Positions 1 to 7,075 of a stretch of 28,505 nucleotides of DNA are shown here, one piece after another. Location of the stretch: contig JBBRNH010000080.1 of the NCBI GenBank assembly GCA_038230415.1, positions 1-28,505 of the forward strand, read 5' to 3'. The stretch comes from JBBRNH01 sp038230415 (GTDB taxonomy: Bacteria > Bacteroidota > Bacteroidia > Cytophagales > Spirosomataceae). The translations under genes were made by a program, and so were the position numbers. The number at the start of each line of letters is the position of its first letter. Positions within the stretch are counted from its first letter, which is position 1. The notes under the pieces are model-generated. The model was given only the letters and a program-made list of their open reading frames with translations, did no database searches and was not told the origin of the DNA.

Positions 1-497
1 CCAGCGAAGTACTGAAACTCATTACGGGTATCGGTCAGCCGCTGTCGGGGTCGTTGTTGCTGGTGGATTTGCTGGCCGTGACTTCGCAGAAAATAAAAGT
101 AGCCCGCCGACCCGATGCCGAAGCCGTGGCCGAACGCGGACTGCTGGCCCGGCAATCGGTTTCGGCCCCGGCTGGCCCGCAGGCGATTACGGTTGCTGAC
201 CTGGCCGACTGGCTCACCCAAGGCCGCGACGTGTTCCTCCTCGATGTGCGTGAACGGCCCGAATTCGATGTCTGCCACCTCGACGGAGCCACCCTGATTC
301 CGGTCGGTATGATTCCGAACAACATCAAGCGCATCCCGACTGATCGCCCGGTGGTGGTGTATTGCCATCACGGAATGCGGTCGGCCAACGTGATTAATTA
401 CCTGCACACGCAGGCGGGCCTGACCAATCTGTACAACTTAGAAGGCGGTATTCACGCCTGGGCGCAGCAGGTAGAGCCGGAAATGGCCGTGTATTAA
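1..497 (+). CDS. moeB: MoeB/ThiF-family sulfur-carrier adenylyltransferase with C-terminal rhodanese domain (5' partial)
   Basis: The reading frame is open from base 3, so the gene begins upstream of the window. The first residues (EVLKLITGIGQPLSG, then LLLVDLL) match the end of the E1-like ThiF/MoeB/HesA fold. That fold adenylates the C-terminal glycine of a sulfur-carrier protein such as MoaD or ThiS. A linker leads into a rhodanese domain of about 100 residues with LLDVRERPEF and a catalytic loop YCHHGMRS, whose cysteine would carry the persulfide. ThiF/MoeB proteins with a rhodanese tail both activate and sulfurate the carrier, usually for molybdopterin or thiamine synthesis. MoeB cannot be separated from ThiF because the ATP- and zinc-binding part is missing. 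The molybdopterin-dependent nitrate reductase further along would need this pathway, but the link is only circumstantial. The gene converges on hisB with a 6-base gap. Confidence 0.8.
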   Translation, partial: SEVLKLITGIGQPLSGSLLLVDLLAVTSQKIKVARRPDAEAVAERGLLARQSVSAPAGPQAITVADLADWLTQGRDVFLLDVRERPEFDVCHLDGATLIPVGMIPNNIKRIPTDRPVVVYCHHGMRSANVINYLHTQAGLTNLYNLEGGIHAWAQQVEPEMAVY

Positions 498-503
498 ACT
501 GTT

Positions 504-1673
504 TCACAAAACTCCTTTCGTACTTGGCAACGACCCCAACGCCTTCACATCGCGCCGGATGGCCATGTTGATGGATTTGGCAAATGCCTTGAAAATTGCT
601 TCGATTTTATGATGCTCGTTATCCCCTTCGACTTTCACGTTGAGGTTGCAGAGAGCCGCGTCGGAGAATGATTTGAAGAAGTGGAAGAACATTTCCGTTG
701 GCATATCACCGATTTTTTCCCGCTTAAAATCAGCCGCCCACACCAACCAGGGCCGTCCCGAAAAATCAATGGCAACCTGAGCAAGAGCTTCATCCATTGG
801 CAACAGAAATCCGTAGCGGTTAATGCCACGCTTGTCGCCGATGGCCCGGCGGAAGGCTTCGCCCAGCGCAAGGGCCGTGTCTTCAATGGTGTGGTGTTCG
901 TCAATATGCAGATCACCCCGGACGTGAATGGTGATGTCGGCCCCGGAATGTTTGGCGAGTTGGTCGAGCATATGGTCAAAGAAACCGATGCCGGTGTGCA
1001 TATCGGCCCGCCCGGTGCCATCGAGGTTTAGCTCAATTTGGATTTTGGTTTCGTTGGTATTGCGTTCCACGGTGGCGGTGCGGGGCGGGAGCCGCAGAAA
1101 CTCATAAATCCGGTGCCAGTCGGGCGTGGTGAGGGCAATGGCGGTCTGCATTTCGGCGGTGATGGTTGGCCCGATGTCGGCAGCCTGCGTATCAGGGTCA
1201 AGATTGGGCCAATCTAAGCCGGGCGGAATAAACAGGATTGCCTTCGCACCGAGGTTCACGGCCAACTGCACGTCCGTCAGCCGGTCACCGATGACGTAGC
1301 TATTGGCAAGGTCATACATTTCGGAGAAATACTGGGTCAGCATCCCGGTTCCCGGTTTGCGCGTAAGGCTGTTCTGGTGCGGAAAGTGCCGGTCAATATG
1401 CTCGGCGGCAAAGTAAATCCCTTCGCCCGCAAACGTGTCGAGCATCTTCTGGTGGGCGGGCCAAAACGTATCTTCGGGAAACGACTCCGTACCAAGCCCA
1501 TCCTGATTGGTGACCATAACTAACTCGTAATCAGTCTCCTGCACAATTTGCCGCAGGGCCGATAGCACGCCAGGCATAAACGTGAGTTTGCTAAGAGAAT
1601 CAACCTGTTGGCTCGGTTGCGGCTCTACGATGAGGGTGCCATCGCGGTCAATGAATAATACATTCTGCATCAT
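504..1673 (-). CDS. hisB: Bifunctional histidinol-phosphatase / imidazoleglycerol-phosphate dehydratase
   Basis: Catalyses two steps of histidine synthesis: dehydration of imidazoleglycerol phosphate and dephosphorylation of histidinol phosphate. The 389-residue protein has an N-terminal HAD phosphatase domain (about 1-170) with the nucleophile motif FIDRDGTLI. A C-terminal IGP dehydratase domain (about 200-389) carries the metal-binding histidine motifs GIGFFDHMLDQL, DEHHTIEDTALALGEA and DNEHHKIEAIFKAFA. Length and order match the fused HisB of Bacteroidota and enterobacteria. Two adjacent ATG codons (1671-1673 and 1668-1670) are possible starts. A -7 element lies only four bases upstream, so the message is probably leaderless or nearly so. 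No other his gene is visible, so hisB sits at one end of a his cluster or alone. It ends six bases from the convergent moeB-like gene, with no room for a separate terminator. Confidence 0.95.
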   Translation of the reverse strand: MMQNVLFIDRDGTLIVEPQPSQQVDSLSKLTFMPGVLSALRQIVQETDYELVMVTNQDGLGTESFPEDTFWPAHQKMLDTFAGEGIYFAAEHIDRHFPHQNSLTRKPGTGMLTQYFSEMYDLANSYVIGDRLTDVQLAVNLGAKAILFIPPGLDWPNLDPDTQAADIGPTITAEMQTAIALTTPDWHRIYEFLRLPPRTATVERNTNETKIQIELNLDGTGRADMHTGIGFFDHMLDQLAKHSGADITIHVRGDLHIDEHHTIEDTALALGEAFRRAIGDKRGINRYGFLLPMDEALAQVAIDFSGRPWLVWAADFKREKIGDMPTEMFFHFFKSFSDAALCNLNVKVEGDNEHHKIEAIFKAFAKSINMAIRRDVKALGSLPSTKGVL

Positions 1674-1677
1674 GCCG

Positions 1678-1711
1678 CAAAGATACGGGGTGGGGTCAGG
1701 ATGCGATCAAA
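1678..1711 (-). promoter_or_regulatory. Bacteroidota-type promoter of hisB
   Basis: On the minus strand TATCTTTG (1678-1685) matches the Bacteroidota -7 consensus TAnnTTTG exactly. A TTTG (1708-1711) lies 22 bases upstream, within the accepted spacing for the -33 element. Transcription would begin at or within a few bases of the hisB ATG, leaving essentially no 5' leader. Confidence 0.65.
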
Positions 1712-1912
1712 GAGAAGAGATTACGTGAAATTCCGGGGTGGGTTAAGGTAACGGAAAGGGATTTATGAAGAAGGGGAATTTGGAACTCGTCAGCCCGTAA
1801 CTGGTGCTGATTGAAAAACGAATTGGGGTCGCTCGTGCGATATCAAGATAAGTTGCAAAAGTTCAGCGATGTTTGTCAAGTACGAGTTGAAGCGGGTAGC
1901 GAACAAATGCCA

Positions 1913-1973
1913 CGGTAACAGTCTACTGCCCGCACGGGCGGTCTCGATATTTATATAAAACCTTATGTTAGCG
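1913..1973. repeat. Imperfect inverted repeat with inner hairpin at the island edge (attC-like, tentative)
   Basis: CGGTAACA (1913-1920) and TGTTAGCG (1966-1973) are inverted copies matching at 7 of 8 positions, 45 bases apart. A small perfect hairpin, GCCCG-CA-CGGGC (1928-1939), lies between them. GGTAACAG (1914-1921) is also exactly inverted as CTGTTACC at 2624-2631, just beyond the start of the methyltransferase gene. The architecture loosely recalls an integron attC site, but the cores do not fit RYYYAAC/GTTRRRY. Only the inverted repeats themselves are certain. Confidence 0.35.
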
Positions 1974-1978
1974 ATAGT

Positions 1979-2617
1979 TTATTTCTGCCCGATCAATTGA
2001 AATCCTGTAGCAGTATGTCCATTCATTGTCATAACTTGAATAGGTCTTTCCAATAAAATTTTGAATTTTTTTAACAAGGTTGAAATCCACTCCGTACTAT
2101 GATGCCTGAATGTAACACCTTCTTTTAAGGTAAAAACTCCGTAATTATTTTCATCATTATTTAAATATCCATATCTGTCTGTTTCAGTCGAGTGTTCTTG
2201 TATGTAATAGTCACTGATGTAAATAATCCCACCGTTTTTTAATTTTGAATGAAGAAGATTTATGAGTTTAGTTTGTCCTACGTTAGATGGAATGCAAGTC
2301 AAAACTGCAAATAAGAAAATGCAATCAACCGAATCATCGTTTATTGGCAAATCGGTTGGCTTCTCAATATGATGAAGCTGGGACATGCCTAAGCCTCTTC
2401 CCCTGTTGATTAATTCTTTTGAAGTGTCAAAGCCGAGAATATTTGAATAGCCGTTATCCTGCATCTCTTTCACAACTCGACCGTAACCGCAGCCAAAATC
2501 AACGATTAGGCTCTGTTTGTTAATTTCTTTTCCGAGTAATGTGATATCAACTGGATGAGTAAATGTTTTTATCTCAGCTACTTCGTCCCAATAATTTTTT
2601 TGATTGTCAAGGTCCAT
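1979..2617 (-). CDS. Class I SAM-dependent methyltransferase (small-molecule type, substrate unknown)
   Basis: A 212-residue protein with a Rossmann-fold methyltransferase signature. Motif I is VDFGCGYGRV near residue 40, followed by an acidic residue after strand 2 (GFDTS). A motif IV-like stretch, DSVDCIFLFAVLTCIP, is near residue 100, then LKNGGIIYISDYY. It lacks the (D/N)PPY motif of DNA methyltransferases, so a small-molecule or protein substrate is more likely. It is AT-rich like the adjacent restriction-modification genes and unlike hisB. It lies on the same strand, 146 bases downstream of the DNA methyltransferase. It could be a passenger of the island or co-transcribed with it. The start is the ATG at 2617. 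The substrate cannot be inferred. Confidence 0.75.
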   Translation of the reverse strand: MDLDNQKNYWDEVAEIKTFTHPVDITLLGKEINKQSLIVDFGCGYGRVVKEMQDNGYSNILGFDTSKELINRGRGLGMSQLHHIEKPTDLPINDDSVDCIFLFAVLTCIPSNVGQTKLINLLHSKLKNGGIIYISDYYIQEHSTETDRYGYLNNDENNYGVFTLKEGVTFRHHSTEWISTLLKKFKILLERPIQVMTMNGHTATGFQLIGQK

Positions 2618-2763
2618 ATTATTCTGTTACCAAATTGCTACTAATGTCGAATGTCTTGCGAGGCTGGAGTCTTTAAAGTTCAAAAGTTTAACCTTAGCAG
2701 TGATCCCAGTAGTATTTCAAATTCTTGATAATTTTTGCCTATTCCAATTTTGCGAAACCCATG

Positions 2764-3630
2764 TTACTTGCAGTGCTTTTCAGATTCTGTGAAATATTCT
2801 TCGTTCGGTTCTTCTACAACAAACAAAGTTGGCGTATTTTCAATTTGTCTAACTCGATTTCTTGCAATTTCGCAGTACTCGTGACTAATATCAATGCCAA
2901 TATATTGTCTACCCATTTCACAAGCTACTCTTGCTGTTGTTCCACTTCCACTCATTGGGTCAAAAACTATGTCGCCTTGAACTGTCCAAGATTTTATGTG
3001 GTCTCTCACAAGTTCACAGGGGAATGGTGCTGGATGACCTTTTGCTTCTTGGTCCTCTTGTTTTTTCCCTACTACATACTCCCAAATGTTGCCTTTTATT
3101 TTTTTGTCTTTAACTGGCTTTGCCATTTTTTCCCTTGTCTGTTCATTCTTAGAAAAGTTTTTGTATGTTGTTCCGTTAAGTTCTAAACCTGCGTGCAAAC
3201 AGTCTACCATTATTGGTTTGTGCGTTTTTACAACTCCTTTACTAAAAACAAACATAAATTCAAATTCATTATTGTAGCGTTTTCGATAAATTTGAGGAAT
3301 TGGATTTATCTTACGAAAAATCATTGTGTCGTGAAGATTAAAGCCAATTTCTCTAAAATACAAGGCTTGCTGAAAACTCGTTCCCGTTTCGCTTCCTTCA
3401 ATTGTTGCGTCGTTTACGACCCAAACAACAACCCCGCCTTGCTTAGTCACTCTGTACAACTCTCTGGCTATATCTTCAAAAGGGAAACTAAAGCCTTTAT
3501 AATTTCTCAAATTATCGTAGGGTGGTGAAGTAACTGTTAAATCAATAACATCATCATCAAGTTTTTTCATTACCTCAACACAGTTGCCTTCAATGATTTG
3601 GTTAATATATTTTTCTATATTCATTTTCAT
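2764..3630 (-). CDS. Type II DNA methyltransferase (amino-methyltransferase, beta-type motif order), partner of the HindIII-like endonuclease
   Basis: A 288-residue DNA methyltransferase. The catalytic motif TSPPYDN is near residue 35 and the AdoMet-binding motif FDPMSGSGTT is near residue 225, with the target-recognition region between them. That order is the beta class of exocyclic-amino methyltransferases (N6-adenine or N4-cytosine). Its ATG overlaps the stop of the endonuclease gene in a TAATG junction, indicating translational coupling. Because the endonuclease resembles HindIII, N6-adenine methylation within AAGCTT is the natural inference; this has not been demonstrated. The gene is AT-rich and part of the acquired island. 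A second in-frame ATG six bases downstream (3624) is an alternative start. Confidence 0.9.
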   Translation of the reverse strand: MKMNIEKYINQIIEGNCVEVMKKLDDDVIDLTVTSPPYDNLRNYKGFSFPFEDIARELYRVTKQGGVVVWVVNDATIEGSETGTSFQQALYFREIGFNLHDTMIFRKINPIPQIYRKRYNNEFEFMFVFSKGVVKTHKPIMVDCLHAGLELNGTTYKNFSKNEQTREKMAKPVKDKKIKGNIWEYVVGKKQEDQEAKGHPAPFPCELVRDHIKSWTVQGDIVFDPMSGSGTTARVACEMGRQYIGIDISHEYCEIARNRVRQIENTPTLFVVEEPNEEYFTESEKHCK

Positions 3631-4544
3631 TAATTTAGTGTGAATAGTTTGTTATCAGAAATTGAATTAATAGTTTTAATCCTGTTATCAATTTTGTGAA
3701 CTTTTATAAGCTCTTTCAATGCTTCCTCGTGATTCATTCGCATAATTTTTTCTCTTTCTTGTGCCAAAAAAGCCAACGCTTCATCTTTTGCTACTGCGAT
3801 ACTTTCAGCCGCTACACCTTTTTCAATATTCCAAAGTGGTTGAATTTTCTTTGAGAACGAAAGAATAGCTTTGTTGATCGCCAACCAGTAATCAGTAGCA
3901 TTTTTTGATGGATTAAGTGCTTGAATTGTTTCAAATATCCTTTTCAAAAGTTGCTGTGCTTTCGCTTGCCCTTCAACTTCCGAATAAGATAGAAGCAACG
4001 CTAAGTGTGAATAGGTAAATAAACAAACATTTTGAGTTGTTGCTTGTTGGTAAATTTGACTTGAAGAAGTTGGAAGTTGATAAATTGGGCATACAACCAT
4101 TGCATAAGGTTTGCCACGTTTCCAGCCGTGCGTTGCTTGAACCTTGAAATCTTTTTGATTTTTGGCAGTTCTGCTTAATCTGAATGCTTTTGCGTCTGCT
4201 ACAAAACTATAATCTTTTGCAAATGCTTCAACGTCTGCTACATCTGCTCTTTCTTTGAGAACCAAACTTTTGAGCCCTAACGCTGCGTATGCCAGTGAAA
4301 GTAAACAATCAGTATATTTTGAATATAATTTTTCTTCGCTTGTATCGTGTCCATAGCTTTCTGGAATATTGCCACAAAGTCTCAAATGATCAATAAGAGA
4401 AGAAACACCGTTTTTCTTGGTTTCGGCTTCTAATTCTTTTTCTAGCTTCTCGGTATCATTGCCAAAATTACCACTCAACTTTCGGATTTCTTCAACCCAA
4501 AAGTTTCGTCTTTTTATAGCTTTATCTGAGATTACTTTACTCAT
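3630..4544 (-). CDS. HindIII-family type II restriction endonuclease
   Basis: A 304-residue protein, close to the roughly 300 residues of HindIII. The segment around residues 115-135 (FVADAKAFRLSRTAKNQKDF) is, from memory, almost identical to the active-site region of HindIII. It places the PD-(D/E)xK residues at D117 and K119, with the further D132-x-K134 pair. Resemblance continues through the YQLPTSSSQIYQQA and FTYSHLALLL segments and at the C-terminus (SDNKLF). The expected activity is cleavage of unmethylated AAGCTT. Gene order is endonuclease first, then the methyltransferase, overlapping by one base. No controller (C) protein gene is visible, but an operator-like palindrome sits in the promoter. 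Family assignment is strong; the exact specificity is inferred. Confidence 0.88.
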   Translation of the reverse strand: MSKVISDKAIKRRNFWVEEIRKLSGNFGNDTEKLEKELEAETKKNGVSSLIDHLRLCGNIPESYGHDTSEEKLYSKYTDCLLSLAYAALGLKSLVLKERADVADVEAFAKDYSFVADAKAFRLSRTAKNQKDFKVQATHGWKRGKPYAMVVCPIYQLPTSSSQIYQQATTQNVCLFTYSHLALLLSYSEVEGQAKAQQLLKRIFETIQALNPSKNATDYWLAINKAILSFSKKIQPLWNIEKGVAAESIAVAKDEALAFLAQEREKIMRMNHEEALKELIKVHKIDNRIKTINSISDNKLFTLN

Positions 4545-4815
4545 TTATTATTTATTGAACTATCGAGTTCAAAGATACTCAGATTGTTGGGAAAGCTGGT
4601 TGCAATTGTCGCAAAATTATAGATTCTGAATTTCGAGAGGTGCTCTGGTAGTATTGTCATTAACTCTGTAATGTACAAGAATTTTGGCGTACTTCTCGCG
4701 TTATTTGGTACTATACAAATAGTTTGTTGTATTTTTCATATCTTATTTCCCGCTCTCACTAACAACTTAATAAACACAAACATACCAAATCAATCACAGT
4801 TTGCCAAAATCACGC
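4545..4815. other. AT-rich gap between the restriction operon and the polysaccharide cluster
   Basis: About 270 AT-rich bases. The left end holds the restriction operon promoter and palindrome. The remainder (about 4610-4800) has no recognisable gene, only short frames without motifs. Composition shifts sharply to GC-rich at about 4810, next to the glycosyltransferase stop, which places the island boundary near there. No target duplication was recognised. Confidence 0.4.
4555..4577 (-). promoter_or_regulatory. Promoter element with overlapping operator-like palindrome upstream of the restriction-modification operon
   Basis: On the minus strand a -7 element TATCTTTG (4570-4577) overlaps a perfect inverted repeat, TTGAACT-CGAT-AGTTCAA (4555-4572), with seven-base arms and a four-base spacer. 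The palindrome would cover the transcription start, about 11-28 bases before the endonuclease ATG. That position suits repressor binding. A clear -33 element at ideal spacing was not found; the nearest TTG is 25 bases away. Confidence 0.5.
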
Positions 4816-5916
4816 TCACACCAACAAACCCCCATACACCGCTTCCCACCGATGAATATTCGGGGCAATATCAAACTCCTCGCGCACAAGTTGCCCGGCG
4901 TTCCGGCGCAGGGTTTCGTAGTCGGCGGGGGGTAAATCGGCGATGCGGTTCATGGCCCCGGCGATGGCTTCGGGCGTGTTGGCAACCCAATCGCCCACGT
5001 TGCGGTCGTGCAGAATCTGCCAGGGTGTGCCGGTGGAGGCAATGGCCGGGGTTTGTTGCGTGAGGGCTTCGGTAACGACAATGCCGAAATTCTCGGTGTG
5101 CGAGGGCATAATCAGGCAGTCGGCATCGGCCATGATCTGGTATTTTTCGTCGCCCCGTTTGTGGCCCAAGAACTCAACCTGTCCGTTCAGGTTCAGGCGG
5201 TTAGCCAGCTCGTGCAGGCTGCGCCCATACTCGCTGTTGTCGTCGCCGACGATGCGTAGCGGTTTCTTTACCCGCACTAACGGCAGGGCTTCGATGAGTC
5301 GTTCGATGGCCTTTTTGGGGTGAATCCGACCTACGTACAGCCAGAAATTACCCGGTGTTCGGGTCAGTTGCGCGGGCAGTTCCATAAAATACGGTAGCTG
5401 CACAATCCGGGCATCAGCCCCGAAATTGGTTTTGATATACTTCGTTTCGGCATCGCAGGTGGAATGAAACAGCACCCGCTTTTGAAATAGCCGCACGAGT
5501 TGCAGAATCGGGCGTTTGCGGGCGGGGCTATAAATCAGCGCGTCGGGGTCGAGTTCGCCGTGCGGTGTCCAGACAATTTTCTTGCCCAGCAGAATCGCCA
5601 GGGGAGCCAGTAGCCACGAAATCGGGTAAAAAATGGCCGACAGATGCACGATGTCGCAGTTCCAGAGCGGCCCCAACGACCGCAACACGAGTTTCAGGGG
5701 CGCGTAATGCACGGCGGTTTTAACGTAAATCACCCGGCCACAATCCCGGTCAAGCCATCGGTCAAGCGGCACATCGGGGCCAATGCCGTCGTCGGTGGTG
5801 GCAACCCAAACCGTGTGGCCGCGCTGATGCAGGGCTTTGGCGTGCCAATACATGATGTTGTCGGGGCCACCGATTTGGGCCGGGTAAAACGAGCCGATGG
5901 GAAAGAAAATGTTCAT
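4816..5916 (-). CDS. GT4-family glycosyltransferase (surface polysaccharide)
   Basis: A 366-residue GT-B glycosyltransferase. The N-terminal half starts with FFPIGSFYPAQIGGPDN, the usual glycine-rich acceptor loop of GT4 enzymes. The C-terminal half has LYVGRIHPKKAIERLIEA and the donor-binding EX7E motif, ENFGIVVTE, near residue 275. It should transfer a sugar from a nucleotide donor to a lipid-linked or growing glycan on the cytoplasmic face. Its ATG overlaps the stop of the upstream glycosyltransferase by four bases (ATGA), so the two are translationally coupled. It is the last gene of the polysaccharide operon, next to the AT-rich island. Donor and acceptor cannot be predicted. Confidence 0.88.
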   Translation of the reverse strand: MNIFFPIGSFYPAQIGGPDNIMYWHAKALHQRGHTVWVATTDDGIGPDVPLDRWLDRDCGRVIYVKTAVHYAPLKLVLRSLGPLWNCDIVHLSAIFYPISWLLAPLAILLGKKIVWTPHGELDPDALIYSPARKRPILQLVRLFQKRVLFHSTCDAETKYIKTNFGADARIVQLPYFMELPAQLTRTPGNFWLYVGRIHPKKAIERLIEALPLVRVKKPLRIVGDDNSEYGRSLHELANRLNLNGQVEFLGHKRGDEKYQIMADADCLIMPSHTENFGIVVTEALTQQTPAIASTGTPWQILHDRNVGDWVANTPEAIAGAMNRIADLPPADYETLRRNAGQLVREEFDIAPNIHRWEAVYGGLLV

Positions 5917-7073
5917 TGTTTTTTAAATCCCGCCAGCATCTCCCGCGCTACGGTCTCCGGCGAAAACGGCGCGATGATTTCCTGCCCGGCGCGGCCCATG
6001 TCGGCGCGGTCGGTATGGGTCATGGTCATGATTCGGGTTAGGCAATGCGTGAGTTGGTCGGGTTGTTCGGGGTCAAAAATAAGGCCGTTTCGCTCGTTCT
6101 GCACCAAATCGGCGACGCAGCCGCAGCGGGCCGACACCACAACGGGCAGGCCGCAGACCATCGCTTCGTTCACCACTAAGCCCCAGGGTTCTGAGCGGCT
6201 CGGCAGCACCAATGCGTCGGCTAAGGCCAGCACAGTCGGCACCCGATACCAGGCCCGGCCCGGCAATACCGTCACCACATCGGTCAGGCCAAGTTCATCA
6301 GCGCGTTGCCGGAGGGGTTCGGCCAGAGGGCCATCGCCCAGCAACAGCAACCCCCAGTCGGCCCCGCCATCGCCCCGACGCGCTTCGGCAACCGCATCGA
6401 GCAGGGCCATCAGGTTTTTGACTTCGATCAACCGGCCCACAAAAATCAGGTTCTTCGGTTTCAGGCCCAGCCGGTGCTGTTCGGCGGTTCGGTGGGGTAG
6501 GGCGCGTTGGTAGGCCGCCAGTAGGGCCTGATTATCAACCGCGTTTTTTCGCATCAGGATTTTTCGGGCCGGAACGCCCAAGCCCAGCAGGTACTCGGCG
6601 GCCATCGTACCGAAACAAAAAAAGCCGTCGCACTGCCGCAGAATCAGTCGTTTCATCGCGTCGCGCCAGCCACCGGGCGGGTTGTCGGCAGCGGTGCTTT
6701 CGTTTTGCATCACTACCCGAACGCCGGTGAGTTTGGCATATAGCAATAGGAGTACTTGGGCGGGGTCGTAATACCCGGTGAGGTACAGCACATCGGGCCT
6801 GAAGGCCCGCATCCGGTTCAGCAATGCCCGGGCGCGTTCGGGCAGGGATACATCTTCAATAAATCGGTCGAAGAGCAGTTCGTAGTCATACTGATACTGA
6901 GGAGCATCGGGCGATGAATCGGCTTCAAGCCCGGCCCGCGAGCGTTCATTCCGGGCAATCTGAATCACGTGTAACACCACGCCCGGCTCCTGACCGGCTA
7001 AGGTTTGAAGCGCCTGAAAAACCACCGATTTGTAGTGCGCCCAGAGAATGTTATGAACCAATAATACGCGCAT
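5913..7073 (-). CDS. GT4-family glycosyltransferase
   Basis: A 386-residue GT-B enzyme. The N-terminus reads MRVLLVHNILWAHY. The C-terminal donor domain has IFVGRLIEVKNLMALLDA, LLLLGDGPL and the EX7E motif in SRSEPWGLVVNEAMVCGLPVV. The role is inferred as one glycosyl transfer step in surface polysaccharide assembly. It starts two bases after the stop of the O-antigen ligase-like gene and overlaps the next glycosyltransferase by four bases. The three genes therefore look like one translationally coupled unit. The enzyme is a sequence relative of its neighbour but clearly divergent, not a recent duplicate. Confidence 0.88.
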   Translation of the reverse strand: MRVLLVHNILWAHYKSVVFQALQTLAGQEPGVVLHVIQIARNERSRAGLEADSSPDAPQYQYDYELLFDRFIEDVSLPERARALLNRMRAFRPDVLYLTGYYDPAQVLLLLYAKLTGVRVVMQNESTAADNPPGGWRDAMKRLILRQCDGFFCFGTMAAEYLLGLGVPARKILMRKNAVDNQALLAAYQRALPHRTAEQHRLGLKPKNLIFVGRLIEVKNLMALLDAVAEARRGDGGADWGLLLLGDGPLAEPLRQRADELGLTDVVTVLPGRAWYRVPTVLALADALVLPSRSEPWGLVVNEAMVCGLPVVVSARCGCVADLVQNERNGLIFDPEQPDQLTHCLTRIMTMTHTDRADMGRAGQEIIAPFSPETVAREMLAGFKKQ

Positions 7074-7075
7074 CG

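Larger units (their letters stand above)
1674..1978. other. Gene-free stretch between hisB and the AT-rich island
   Basis: About 305 bases with no convincing gene. It holds the hisB promoter at its left end. It grades from GC-rich host-like sequence to AT-rich sequence around 1740-1980, where the accessory island begins. The right end contains an imperfect inverted repeat described separately. No tRNA, integrase or clear attachment site is visible. Confidence 0.5.

Noticed and set aside
1..497. Treating the moeB-like gene as part of the nitrate locus
   Set aside because: It is about 12 kb from the nearest nitrate gene with hisB, the island and the polysaccharide cluster between; the functional link is plausible but not shown by arrangement.
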